Positions 1 to 8,546 of a stretch of DNA of 64,000 nt are shown here, piece by piece; position 1 is the first letter of the stretch, and each line of letters opens with the position of its first letter. The notes under the pieces are model-generated. The model saw only the letters and a list, made by a program, of their open reading frames with translations. It did not search any database and was not told where the DNA came from. Origin of the DNA: Paenibacillus sp. KS-LC4 (GTDB lineage: Bacteria > Bacillota > Bacilli > Paenibacillales > Paenibacillaceae); assembly GCF_036894955.1 (NCBI RefSeq), contig NZ_CP145905.1, positions 4,792,501 to 4,856,500 on the forward strand, given 5' to 3'. The translations under genes and the position numbers were made by a program.

Positions 1-1485
1 CTGAAAAGGCCCCGGCTGAGCTTTAATCGCATCTTTTTCAAAAACGCTGCCTGCCCCTGCCTGCCGCTCCTTCAATCTGGCAAAGACGTTCATTCGCTTG
101 GCGAAAGCCGGATTGATCATAAGCGGCATCTCCTGCTGCCCATGCTCCTGGTCACGAGGAAACAGCCTCGGATAGGCGTTTTTCCCAACATAATACATAA
201 GCCGTTTTCGCCCGACTGCCTTGCGCTTGCCAAACAGCGTCACTTCCCGGTAGAGCCGCAGCCATTGCAGCCGCTTGAGGAGCAACGAATAATAATCAAT
301 GGCAGGCCCCCACGAGATCGAATGGTTTCCCATTGCTCCCGTAAGCAAAATGCCCATTCCCTGCTGCTTCGACTGCTCGTAAACCCCTTTAATCCAAAAG
401 GAATTTTCTACAAATTTAAAAGGAATTTCCAGCATTTCCAGCCATTCATCCGCCTCCGACAGCGGACTTTTGCCCTGCAAATCCAAATATTGATCGGCAA
501 TATTGCCGACAAACTCTACGGTTTTCTTTATAAAGGGACGTTCATCCGCCACATGCCGCCTGGACGTCCAATCCTGAAAATTCGGTTCTGGCACATAGCT
601 GAAGGTATGCAGCTGCTTTTGCTGCCTTTGCAGCGATTTTGCCGCGAAGCTGACAACCGAGCCGGAATCGAGGCCGCCGCTAAGCGTCGCGCCTACCTTT
701 CGAAACGTCCTCATTCGGGCATTGACCGCCTCCTGAAAAATCTCCTGGAAAGCCTCCGTGTACTCCTCACGCCGTTTCAGCCTCAGCTGCTCGGGGGACT
801 CCACCTTGCTATGCTGCCAAAAATCAAGCTTGCCGTCCTTGATGCGAAAAGCATGCCCCGGCGGAACTTGACGAATATGCTCATAGGGCGTTGCAAACAG
901 GTCGCTCGACTCATGAACAATAGCAACCGCCAAATAATCAGCGAGCCAGCTTTCATTCAGCTTTTTCTCCACATGATGGGCGGCAAGCAGTGGCGTAATA
1001 GTGGTGCAAAAGGAGCTTTGCCGAGCATCCGAGTGGATATAAAGCGTACGGCTGCCGAACAGATCGGTCGCCCCGAACAGCTCGGATTTGCGTTGATCCC
1101 AAATGATGAAGGCATAATCGCCAATTAAATAACGCGGCGCTTCCTCTCCCCATTTGGCATAGGCCAGCATAATCAGCTCGCTATCCGGCATGCTGGCTCT
1201 CCGCTCGCGATCAATGTGCAGCTGTTCAAACAGAAATGGACGATTGTCGATCATAGCGTCAGCGGTAATCGTTAATCGCAAATCAGCTGCGTGAAAAGGC
1301 TGCAGTTGTCCAACCGATTCAGGCGTAATCCACTGGGCATGGCAGCCTAGGAAAACACGGCCATCATGCCAAGTATCGACGGCGTCCGCCGGATATTTTT
1401 GCAGAGCTTGCATTAGGCGCAATCCCGCTTCTATGGAAACAGGAGCCTCGGAATCCTTCTGATAAATAGCGGCGATTGCGCTCAT
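1..1485 (-). CDS. Asparagine synthetase-like protein, probable lasso peptide isopeptide-bond-forming cyclase (partial, 3' end outside window)
   Basis: The visible 495 codons start at an ATG preceded by AGAGGTG, six bases upstream. The N-terminal half resembles a class II glutamine amidotransferase domain. The second half opens the ATP-pyrophosphatase domain with the P-loop LSGGLDSGS at about residue 275. The protein begins Met-Ser-Ala-Ile, so the Cys2 nucleophile that true AsnB uses to hydrolyse glutamine is a Ser. Loss of that Cys, with the overall N-terminal pattern (MSAIA..Y, GCHAQWITPES, DAMIDNR), matches my recollection of Firmicutes lasso peptide cyclases of the paeninodin type, which adenylate an Asp or Glu side chain to close the macrolactam. 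No precursor peptide lies between the promoter and this start, so one would have to be to the left. An amino-sugar or EPS amidation enzyme is the main alternative. It has its own promoter with two inverted repeats shared with the EPS promoter. Confidence 0.7.
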   Translation of the reverse strand, partial: MSAIAAIYQKDSEAPVSIEAGLRLMQALQKYPADAVDTWHDGRVFLGCHAQWITPESVGQLQPFHAADLRLTITADAMIDNRPFLFEQLHIDRERRASMPDSELIMLAYAKWGEEAPRYLIGDYAFIIWDQRKSELFGATDLFGSRTLYIHSDARQSSFCTTITPLLAAHHVEKKLNESWLADYLAVAIVHESSDLFATPYEHIRQVPPGHAFRIKDGKLDFWQHSKVESPEQLRLKRREEYTEAFQEIFQEAVNARMRTFRKVGATLSGGLDSGSVVSFAAKSLQRQQKQLHTFSYVPEPNFQDWTSRRHVADERPFIKKTVEFVGNIADQYLDLQGKSPLSEADEWLEMLEIPFKFVENSFWIKGVYEQSKQQGMGILLTGAMGNHSISWGPAIDYYSLLLKRLQWLRLYREVTLFGKRKAVGRKRLMYYVGKNAYPRLFPRDQEHGQQEMPLMINPAFAKRMNVFARLKERQAGAGSVFEKDAIKAQPGPFQ

Positions 1486-1506
1486 ACTGTGCACCTCTTC
1501 ATTTTT

Positions 1507-1552
1507 GATACTAACTGTATTTATTATACCATATTTAGATACATTTTGTATC
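1507..1552 (-). promoter_or_regulatory. Extended -10 promoter with two GATAC-N5-GTATC operator-like sites
   Basis: On the minus strand an extended -10 box, TGGTATAAT (TATAAT at 1528-1523), lies about 40 bases before the cyclase-like start. A perfect inverted repeat GATAC-ATTTT-GTATC occupies 1538-1552, where the -35 element should be. A second copy with one mismatch, GATAC-TAACT-GTATT, occupies 1507-1521 and covers the expected transcription start. The centres are 31 bp apart, close to three helical turns, which suits a cooperatively bound dimer pair. The same motif pair is found at the EPS promoter near 19,950. The bound protein is unknown. Confidence 0.6.
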
Positions 1553-1599
1553 ATTATTGACAAAACAATTATTCGTGTTCACCGATGTCCCATCATTTT

Positions 1600-2937
1600 T
1601 CATAACGATAATAATGGTTTTTGCTCTTTAACTCCATGGTTCATATTAGGACGGCCAACCGAATAATAAATGAGCTGTGTATGGGCTAGTTCATGCTCAC
1701 TATAAATGTTGCGTCCATCAATGAGATTAGGCGTTCGCAGCCAGGATTGAATACTCAATGGTTTAATATCGCGGAATTGCTGCCATTCGGTCAAAATGCA
1801 CAGCGCATCCGCCTGAATAGCCGCTTCCTCCGGTTTGTCACAATATACGACACCCGATTCGCCAAATTGCTGGCGAAAATTAGCCGTCGCTATCGGATCA
1901 TAGGCTTTGACCTTTGCGCCTCGCTTCACTAATGCGTCAATAATTTCAAAGGCTGGTGCATCGCGAACATCATCTGTTTCCGGCTTGAAGGCCAGCCCCC
2001 ATATGGCAACGGTTCGCCCCCTCAAATCGCCAAGCGAAGCCTCCAGCTTGCGAATGACGTTAAAGCGCTGGTCGCGATTCACATCGACGACCGACTTTAG
2101 CAGCTTGAAGTCATAATCCATTTGGCCGGCAATTTGAATAAGCGCCTGCGTATCCTTCGGGAAGCAGGAGCCTCCATAGCCGATTCCCGCCTTCAAGAAG
2201 GATGAGCCGATTCGCTGATCATAGCCCATTCCTTCCGCTACCTCCGTCACATCGGCGCCTACCTTTTCGCAAATGTTGGCTATTTCATTAATGAAGGAAA
2301 TTTTGGCTGCAAGGAACGCGTTGGAGGCATATTTAATCATTTCGGCGCTGCGAATATCGGTGCTCATGATGTGCTCGGTGAGCGGCCTATGCAGCTCCGT
2401 CAAACCCTTGCGCGCCGCCTCGCCCGAGGTGCCAATGACAATGCGGTCCGGGTGCAGCGTATCCTGAACCGCTGTGCCTTCCCTTAGAAATTCTGGTACG
2501 GACGCGACCTCAAACGGGTATGCCGTCTGGCTAGCTATAATCGCTTGAATATGCTCATTCGTGCCAACCGGCACCGTGCTTTTCGTAGCAATAATTTTAA
2601 AGCCATTCATCGCCAAGCCGATTTCGCGGGCCGCCTCTTCTATATAGCTCAAATTCGCTTTGCCGCTTGGCAGCGATGGCGTCCCTACCGCAATGATAAT
2701 AATATCGGATAGCCTCACCGCCTCTTGCAAATCCGTCGTAAATTGCAAGCGTCCCTCGGCCTTATTGCTCGCTATAAGCTCTTTCAAGCCCGGCTCATAA
2801 ATCGGCACCTCGCCTTTATTCAGCAAGGCAATTTTCTCCTCCAGCTGGTCAACACAGATGACCTCGTTGCCAAGCTCCGAGAAGCATACGCCCGATACCA
2901 GCCCCACATAACCCGTTCCAATTACAGCAAGCTTCAT
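1600..2937 (-). CDS. ugd: UDP-glucose 6-dehydrogenase
   Basis: This 445-residue protein oxidises UDP-glucose to UDP-glucuronate with two NAD+. The Rossmann motif GTGYVG is at residues 7-12, the YEPGL segment near 47, and the catalytic Cys258 sits in GIGYGGSCFPKD. The C-terminal domain carries WGLAFKPETDD, as expected of the UDPGDH family. I chose the ATG at 2937 because GAGAGGAG stands eight bases upstream; the GTG three codons earlier is too close to that site. It is the last recognisable EPS biosynthesis gene of the minus-strand locus, and its presence implies a uronic acid in the polymer. No clear terminator is seen before the next gene. Confidence 0.95.
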   Translation of the reverse strand: MKLAVIGTGYVGLVSGVCFSELGNEVICVDQLEEKIALLNKGEVPIYEPGLKELIASNKAEGRLQFTTDLQEAVRLSDIIIIAVGTPSLPSGKANLSYIEEAAREIGLAMNGFKIIATKSTVPVGTNEHIQAIIASQTAYPFEVASVPEFLREGTAVQDTLHPDRIVIGTSGEAARKGLTELHRPLTEHIMSTDIRSAEMIKYASNAFLAAKISFINEIANICEKVGADVTEVAEGMGYDQRIGSSFLKAGIGYGGSCFPKDTQALIQIAGQMDYDFKLLKSVVDVNRDQRFNVIRKLEASLGDLRGRTVAIWGLAFKPETDDVRDAPAFEIIDALVKRGAKVKAYDPIATANFRQQFGESGVVYCDKPEEAAIQADALCILTEWQQFRDIKPLSIQSWLRTPNLIDGRNIYSEHELAHTQLIYYSVGRPNMNHGVKEQKPLLSL

Positions 2938-2960
2938 GCTGTCCACTCCTCTCTATATGC

Positions 2961-4151
2961 TTAAAACGAGGTGCGATAGGAACGAATGGCATTCGCTTCA
3001 TCGGCAATCCTCTCAATCCATTGAATAATTTGGTATTTGCACCGCTCATTTCTGGCGATAGATGCGCGCGGGCTCCAGCCTGCCATTGCTAGCTGCGATA
3101 AGCTTTGCTGCACGCCCAGCTCTCTTAGAGCCTGCCAGGTTACCAGCATATGCGGATGCTTGCCCTGCAAGGCTTGAAGCGTATTCCGATCCTCCAGCAT
3201 GGACGTTCTGACCAGCACGACCAAAGGCTTGCCAAGTGTAACCGCCTCCCCGACTACACCCCAGCCCGGCTTTGAAATGATGAGATCAGCTGCGGCCGCA
3301 TAATTTTGCGACTCGGTGTAGCCCTGCGGTATTTGAACAATATTCGGCCCGCGCAGCTGCATATTTTCCGATACGATAAATACACAGGAAGGATCGTTCC
3401 ACAGCGAAAGCGAGTCTAGCGCCTCCGTATCCATTCCCATGCCTAGAGAAAAATAAACAAGCGTTTTGCTGCCGTCCGGATTAAGCTCCTGCACGATCCG
3501 CTGCACCTCGGCAGCTTGCGGCGTTCGGCAATAAAAGTCTGTCTCTGGCTCACTTCCCATTGTCCATTTCCGTTCCCCTAAATCCGATCCAGCCAGCGGC
3601 ATGAAATAATCCAGTTGCTCATACGCCAGATGGAGCGGAGCGAGCTGCTCCTGCTGTAGAAAAGTCCCATAGGCGGTATGCCAGGTAAAATTGGATATGC
3701 CTACCGATTTCACTCCTGCGATCGCGGCGGCTGCTATCGGAATCGGAGAAATATCCGAAATGACCATATCCAGCCGCTCGCCCAATATAAAATCGGCTTC
3801 CCGCATGATCTCAGCTGAAAATCCCGCCATATATTGCTCATAACCAAGCTCGAACCTTTCCTGATCAGGCTCAACCGAGCCTATGCCTCCGCCAAGCACA
3901 TAGCCAAGATCCGATGAGCAGCTGCGGAACGCTAGCCGTTCCGGGCTATACTCAGCGCTATATTCCGCTAATGAAGCCTGGATAAAGGGGAGTGTTTTGC
4001 CCGAGCAGATCATAAGCCGGTAACGCCATGGCGAATAAAGCAGCAGTGTTCGAATAAGCGCAATGCTGCGCGTTGCATGACCATAGCCATAATCTGAAAT
4101 ATAATATCCAATCGTTGTTAAACGGCCATTCGCCTCCCGAGCGCCACGCAT
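2961..4151 (-). CDS. GT-B fold glycosyltransferase of the EPS locus
   Basis: The 396-residue protein opens with YYISDYGYGHATRS, a glycine- and histidine-rich loop resembling the N-terminal half of MurG/UDP-glycosyltransferase-like GT-B enzymes and of plant arabinokinase. A second nucleotide-binding-like stretch, IISKPGWGVVGEA, lies near residue 295 and fits the GT-B C-terminal donor site. It starts two bases after the manC stop codon, so the two are probably translationally coupled. Within this locus it most likely adds one sugar of the repeat unit. Donor and acceptor cannot be inferred from the sequence. Confidence 0.7.
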   Translation of the reverse strand: MRGAREANGRLTTIGYYISDYGYGHATRSIALIRTLLLYSPWRYRLMICSGKTLPFIQASLAEYSAEYSPERLAFRSCSSDLGYVLGGGIGSVEPDQERFELGYEQYMAGFSAEIMREADFILGERLDMVISDISPIPIAAAAIAGVKSVGISNFTWHTAYGTFLQQEQLAPLHLAYEQLDYFMPLAGSDLGERKWTMGSEPETDFYCRTPQAAEVQRIVQELNPDGSKTLVYFSLGMGMDTEALDSLSLWNDPSCVFIVSENMQLRGPNIVQIPQGYTESQNYAAAADLIISKPGWGVVGEAVTLGKPLVVLVRTSMLEDRNTLQALQGKHPHMLVTWQALRELGVQQSLSQLAMAGWSPRASIARNERCKYQIIQWIERIADEANAIRSYRTSF

Positions 4152-4153
4152 GG

Positions 4154-5551
4154 TTATACCTTAATGCAATGCTCGGACACTTCGTCCCAGGTATGATAAA
4201 TTTCCACAACCTGATTGCGCTCCTCAGCCATGCCGCTTTGCACGACTATAATTTCAAGCTCCGTCAATGCACGAATGCTGTGCAGCATCTTCATCGGTAT
4301 GTGCAGCACATTGCCTGCTCCGACGCGCATAAAATTGCCATTTTGAATAAACTCCCCGCTGCCTTTGACGATGGTCCACACTTCCTCGCGCGCCGAATGC
4401 AGGCGATAGCTGAGGTTTTTGCCAGACTGAATGCCTACGCGCTTCGTGGATACGCAGCGGCCATCCTCATAGGTACGATCATCCAGCACTCGGATCCAGC
4501 CCCATTGGCGCTCGATATACATCGGCCCCTGATCGGAGCTGATAAAATCCTTAATGCGCGGACTCGCGCTTTTATCCGTCACCAAGATGCCATCGGGGCT
4601 TAGCGCAACTACGATATTCGACAGGCCGAGAATAGAAACGGGAATGTCGATTTCATTAATGAGATGCGTGTTCATGCAATCCTCGCTAATAATGCCTCTG
4701 CCTATTTGTTTGTTCTTCATTTCTTCCGTCAGCGTATTCCATGTGCCAAGGTCTTTCCAGCAGCCCTCATAAGGCAGGACGACGATGCTCGCCGCCTTCT
4801 CGACTACCTCATAATCAAAGCTGATTTTCGGCAGCAGCTGGTATTGCTTTGAAAGCTCCTCATATTGAATCGGCAGCCCTCGGCTCGCCAGCAGCTCGAT
4901 CACATAACCGAGCTTGAAGGCGAACACGCCGCAATTCCAGTAGGCATTGTCTGCAATAAGCCGCTCAGCGATTTCCTCCGTCGGTTTTTCCCGAAAGTGG
5001 CTGACCGCAACATACTCCCTGTCAGTCTTGCTTGCCATATCTATACCCGCTGCTGAAGCAGCCTTTTCCGGTATAATATAGCCGTACTTGGACGACGGAT
5101 AGGTTGGCTTCACGCCAATGAGCGCTATTTCAGCATCTGAGCGGTTCAGCACATCCTCTAACTGCTTTACCGCTTCAAAAAAATGGCTTTCCACATAAGG
5201 ATCAACGGGCAAAATAGCCACTGCCTCATCCAGACCTACTCCCGCATGGGAATACAAATAGGTGGCGGCAAGCGATATAGCCGCGAACGTATCCCGCCGA
5301 TCCGGCTCAATAATGAGCGGAACCTCCGGCGAAATTTGAGTCTGCATCATTTCAATCTGGGCCTGGCTCGTAGCAATATAGCTGGAATCGCCCAAGCCAT
5401 TTTCATTAATTTGCCCCCATACACGCTGCACCATGGAAACCATTTCCCGATTTTCATTTTCCAGCACCTTCAGAAATTGCTTCGATCTCGCATCATTCGA
5501 TAACGGCCATAGCCGCTTGCCTGAGCCTCCGGACAACAATACCAGCTTCAT
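4154..5551 (-). CDS. manC: Mannose-1-phosphate guanylyltransferase (with mannose-6-phosphate isomerase-like C-terminal domain)
   Basis: At 465 residues this has the length of the ManC/AlgA/CpsB family. The N-terminal nucleotidyltransferase signature LSGGSGKRLWPLS is at residues 6-18, with SKQFLK following. FREKPT near residue 165 is the mannose-1-phosphate binding motif, and the C-terminal cupin-like part contains the HSAREEVW type motif. It makes GDP-mannose from mannose-1-phosphate and GTP, feeding gmd and fcl as well as mannosyl transfer. The ATG follows GGAGG by eight bases. No dedicated phosphomannomutase is seen in the window. Confidence 0.93.
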   Translation of the reverse strand: MKLVLLSGGSGKRLWPLSNDARSKQFLKVLENENREMVSMVQRVWGQINENGLGDSSYIATSQAQIEMMQTQISPEVPLIIEPDRRDTFAAISLAATYLYSHAGVGLDEAVAILPVDPYVESHFFEAVKQLEDVLNRSDAEIALIGVKPTYPSSKYGYIIPEKAASAAGIDMASKTDREYVAVSHFREKPTEEIAERLIADNAYWNCGVFAFKLGYVIELLASRGLPIQYEELSKQYQLLPKISFDYEVVEKAASIVVLPYEGCWKDLGTWNTLTEEMKNKQIGRGIISEDCMNTHLINEIDIPVSILGLSNIVVALSPDGILVTDKSASPRIKDFISSDQGPMYIERQWGWIRVLDDRTYEDGRCVSTKRVGIQSGKNLSYRLHSAREEVWTIVKGSGEFIQNGNFMRVGAGNVLHIPMKMLHSIRALTELEIIVVQSGMAEERNQVVEIYHTWDEVSEHCIKV

Positions 5552-5569
5552 GATGGATTCCTCCCTTTC

Positions 5570-6814
5570 TTATATGGAAAGCAGCAGCTTGCGATACTTA
5601 TTAAGCGATATTTCCTTTCGCAAATGCTCCTCCAAGTAATCTCGGCCACTGAGTCCCAGCTCCTCCAGCTCTACGCCGCCAAGCTCGATCATCGCATTCA
5701 GCTTTCGCGCAATCTCCGTATATTGCTGAGGCTCCGCAACGATGCCGCAGCCGCTCTCTTCAATAATCCGGCACGCCTCGCTGCCCTGCTCCAGCACCCC
5801 TAAAACCGGCTTGCCAGCGGCCATGACGCCATAAATTTTGCTCGGCACCGACACGCCCTTAATGCCCTTCTGATTCACGACGAGATGCACATCCGCCGCA
5901 TTAAGCGAATAACGAAGCTGCTCCTTCGGCTGAAAAGGTAAAAAAGCTACGTTCGCCAGTCCCTCCCGCTGCACATAGTCCTGCATCTGCTTCTTAACAG
6001 CGCCTTCGCCAATGAAGGCGAAGAGCACATTCGGATAATCGCGAAACCGGCTCGCAAGCTCAACCAAATTTTCCAAGTCATAATAAAGACCTAAATTCCC
6101 GGAATACATAATAACGAATTTATTTTGCCAATGATGCTTGCGAAGGAACGCTTGCACCTGAGGATGCTCCTTGGACAGCGGAATAATTTCCTCCTCATTC
6201 GTCCAGTTGTTGATGACCGTATTGTCCGTCACCCTCCGGCTGGCAAAACGTTTAAGCAGCGTATCCTGCATATCATAACCAACGGTAATAATATGATCGG
6301 CGTATTTGCAATTCAGCGTATCCACCCAGCGCGCCAATCCCAGCACCGCTTTATTGCTCATATAGCCTGCGGCTGCCGCCTGCTCAGGGTTGAAATCCTG
6401 AATATTGTAAATATGCTTGGAGCGCTTAAGCGTCTTGCCAATCGTTCCGATGAGTCCGCCCAAAATCGGCGGCTGCGATATCGTATAAATGAAATGAACG
6501 TTTTTCTGCTTCAGCAGCTGAATATTGGCATGAAAAAAGTAGGATGCAATATAACGCAGCCTACTTAGCTTGTTTCTTTTATCCACCTTCGGCAGCCGGA
6601 TGCGGATTATTTGAATATCCTCCAAACGATCATAAACGATGCGGCTTTTGTCTCCCCTTGCCTCCGCTTCCTTCTCGCCCTGCTCGGACTGTGCCGCGAT
6701 GACCGTAATGTTGAAATCATCCTGCAAATATAAGCAAAGCTCCGTTAGCAGCTGCCCCGTAGAAGCAAAATCAGGATAAAAATAATTGATTACGAATACG
6801 ATATTAGGCTTCAT
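5570..6814 (-). CDS. GT4-family glycosyltransferase, WbuB/WcaI-like
   Basis: This 414-residue protein has the N-terminal acceptor-side loop FYPDFASTGQLLTEL and a long Rossmann-like C-terminal half. That half includes MYSGNLGLYYDLENL (about residue 235) and the donor-binding SVPSKIYGVMAAGKPVLG (about 325). The FYPD-TG-LL pattern is typical of WbuB/WcaI-type transferases in O-antigen and colanic acid loci. It overlaps the acetyltransferase gene upstream by four bases (ATGA), indicating tight coupling. A fucosyl or hexosaminyl transfer is possible, but specificity cannot be read. Confidence 0.8.
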   Translation of the reverse strand: MKPNIVFVINYFYPDFASTGQLLTELCLYLQDDFNITVIAAQSEQGEKEAEARGDKSRIVYDRLEDIQIIRIRLPKVDKRNKLSRLRYIASYFFHANIQLLKQKNVHFIYTISQPPILGGLIGTIGKTLKRSKHIYNIQDFNPEQAAAAGYMSNKAVLGLARWVDTLNCKYADHIITVGYDMQDTLLKRFASRRVTDNTVINNWTNEEEIIPLSKEHPQVQAFLRKHHWQNKFVIMYSGNLGLYYDLENLVELASRFRDYPNVLFAFIGEGAVKKQMQDYVQREGLANVAFLPFQPKEQLRYSLNAADVHLVVNQKGIKGVSVPSKIYGVMAAGKPVLGVLEQGSEACRIIEESGCGIVAEPQQYTEIARKLNAMIELGGVELEELGLSGRDYLEEHLRKEISLNKYRKLLLSI

Positions 6815-7377
6815 GCCATGACCTCTTTCACGAATCGGTCTCTTAAATATTGTGCCGGATAACCGGCATGAATTTCATTGGCCGGGATGCTTTTCAGCAC
6901 CGTGCTTCTAGCTGCCGCAACGGCCATTTCATGCAAGGTGACGCCGGGATAAACGAATACATCGCTTGCCACCCAAGCGCCGTCTTTAATGACAATTGGC
7001 CGAACCTCCAGCGAAAAAGCAGGATCATTGATTTTATGACTGCCTGTGCATAAATAAGCATTTTGCGAAATGACGCAGTGGCTGCCCACAACAATTTCAT
7101 CCAAGCTATAAAACTGGACATGATCACCGATCCAGGAAAAGTCGCCAATGCTGACCTTCCAAGGATATGTGAACTTCGCCGTTGAACGAATTAAGACGTC
7201 CTTGCCGATATTCGCGCCAAACAGACGAAGCAGAAGGCTTCGCCACGCGTACATATTGTGCAGGGAGAATCGGAACAGCGTGCCTTGAATGAGCCACCAC
7301 AGCAAAACATAAGCGCCGCTTCTGCCCCTTGAATAGCCAGCCTGCTCATACTGGTCCAAGCGAATGAGATTTTTCAT
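6811..7377 (-). CDS. WcaF-like hexapeptide-repeat O-acetyltransferase
   Basis: The 188-residue protein carries left-handed beta-helix hexapeptide repeats across residues 55-165 (VLIRSTAKF, VSIGDFSWIGD, IVVGSHCVISQNA, IVIKDGAWVASDVFVYPGV). The catalytic-type His of this family is probably in CTGSHKIND near residue 115. Length and the N-terminal WWLIQGTLFRFS stretch match WcaF, which acetylates colanic acid intermediates. It is nested between glycosyltransferase genes, with ATGA overlaps on both sides, so acetylation is probably an integral step of repeat-unit assembly. Confidence 0.85.
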   Translation of the reverse strand: MKNLIRLDQYEQAGYSRGRSGAYVLLWWLIQGTLFRFSLHNMYAWRSLLLRLFGANIGKDVLIRSTAKFTYPWKVSIGDFSWIGDHVQFYSLDEIVVGSHCVISQNAYLCTGSHKINDPAFSLEVRPIVIKDGAWVASDVFVYPGVTLHEMAVAAARSTVLKSIPANEIHAGYPAQYLRDRFVKEVMA

Positions 7378-8543
7378 CCGATGCTTAACAACTCCTCATA
7401 AACCGCCGTCGTTCGTTTCACATATTGCTCCCGGGTGAAGGATTGCTGGAGCAGCGAGTAGCCTTCTTCCCCCATCAGCTTGTAATTTTGTTCAAAAATG
7501 CTCGTTATCGCCTTTTGAAGCGCCAGCTCATCCTGCGGCGGAACGAGCAGTCCATTCGCCCCATTCAGCATTTCGGGCACGCCGCCAACATCGGTCGCTA
7601 CGATCGGCAGCGAAGCCGCCATCGCCTCCAGCAGCACCGTTGGAAAAATATCATAGACCGACGGCAGCACGAACAAATCCGCCTGCTGCAGCAAATCGGC
7701 AACATCTCTGCGCATGCCGAGGAAATGGACATTGCCTAGCTTGTATTGCTTAGCCATGGCGAGCAAGCCTTGCTTATACTCCTGATCCGTATCAAAGGCA
7801 ACATCGCCTACGATGACAAAATGAAGGTTTTGCTCGACTTTTTTCCGCTTCATCAGATGCGCCGCCTTGAGCAAATACTCAATGCCTTTCATCGGTGACA
7901 GCCTTGCCACCGTAATGACGATGCGGTCTGTCTCGGCTAAGCTCAGCTCCTCGCGCAGCAAGCTGTGAGCCGTTTCACTAGACATGAGGTCCGCAGAGGG
8001 CGCCGTCACCTCAATGCCATTATGTATTTTAATCAGCTTCTTTGATGTATGGCCCCCCCACTGAAACATAATTTTGCTGCGTTCGCATAAGACGATAATG
8101 CGGTCATTGAACAGATGGTCCAAATAGCCGACAAATTTATAGGCAATCAGCGGCTTCCTTGGCAGCTCATGGACGGTTTGCAGCGTCGGAATACCGAGCA
8201 TTTTACCGACAATATTGCCGCCAATGACTTCCATTTTATGCGAATGAATGAGCTTAATATGATATTGCTTGACGATTTTTTGCAGCGCCCGCATCGACTT
8301 GACCAATTTAACCGTATTGCGAAAATAATAAAGCGCGTCAGTCGGCTTGCCGAAGACGGCGAGGGCTGCGAACAGCACTGTTGCTCCGCTCGCCTCGTAT
8401 TTTTCCACATAAGGACTCCATTCCGGCAGCACCACATATGGCTTGTATTTCGCTTGATCCAGACCTTGAACCAGTTGCAGCAGCACTGTGTCCACACCGC
8501 CAACATGGCTTGCATATGGCTGAATGTACAAAATATTTTCCAC
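7374..8543 (-). CDS. GT4-family glycosyltransferase
   Basis: This 389-residue protein is a GT-B retaining glycosyltransferase of family GT4. The N-terminal acceptor loop has HVGGVDTVLLQLVQG. The C-terminal donor domain shows VARLSPMKGIEYLLKAA (about residue 215) and the EX7E-like stretch FPTVLLEAMAASLPIVATDVGGVPE (about 305-330). It starts with GTG, preceded by GGAGGG at seven bases. The gene is coupled to the WcaF-like gene downstream by a four-base overlap and starts three bases after the next upstream gene stops. It probably adds one sugar of the EPS repeat unit. Confidence 0.85.
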   Translation of the reverse strand: MENILYIQPYASHVGGVDTVLLQLVQGLDQAKYKPYVVLPEWSPYVEKYEASGATVLFAALAVFGKPTDALYYFRNTVKLVKSMRALQKIVKQYHIKLIHSHKMEVIGGNIVGKMLGIPTLQTVHELPRKPLIAYKFVGYLDHLFNDRIIVLCERSKIMFQWGGHTSKKLIKIHNGIEVTAPSADLMSSETAHSLLREELSLAETDRIVITVARLSPMKGIEYLLKAAHLMKRKKVEQNLHFVIVGDVAFDTDQEYKQGLLAMAKQYKLGNVHFLGMRRDVADLLQQADLFVLPSVYDIFPTVLLEAMAASLPIVATDVGGVPEMLNGANGLLVPPQDELALQKAITSIFEQNYKLMGEEGYSLLQQSFTREQYVKRTTAVYEELLSIG

Positions 8544-8546
8544 TTG

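Noticed and set aside
142..1128. 328-residue frame on the plus strand
   Set aside because: It is antisense to the asparagine-synthetase-like gene, whose SGGLDS motif and continuous homology show the minus strand is coding.
1485..1507. Six-codon MKRCTV leader frame overlapping the cyclase-like start
   Set aside because: The ATG has no ribosome binding site of its own and the overlap of stop and start is easily chance in so short a frame.
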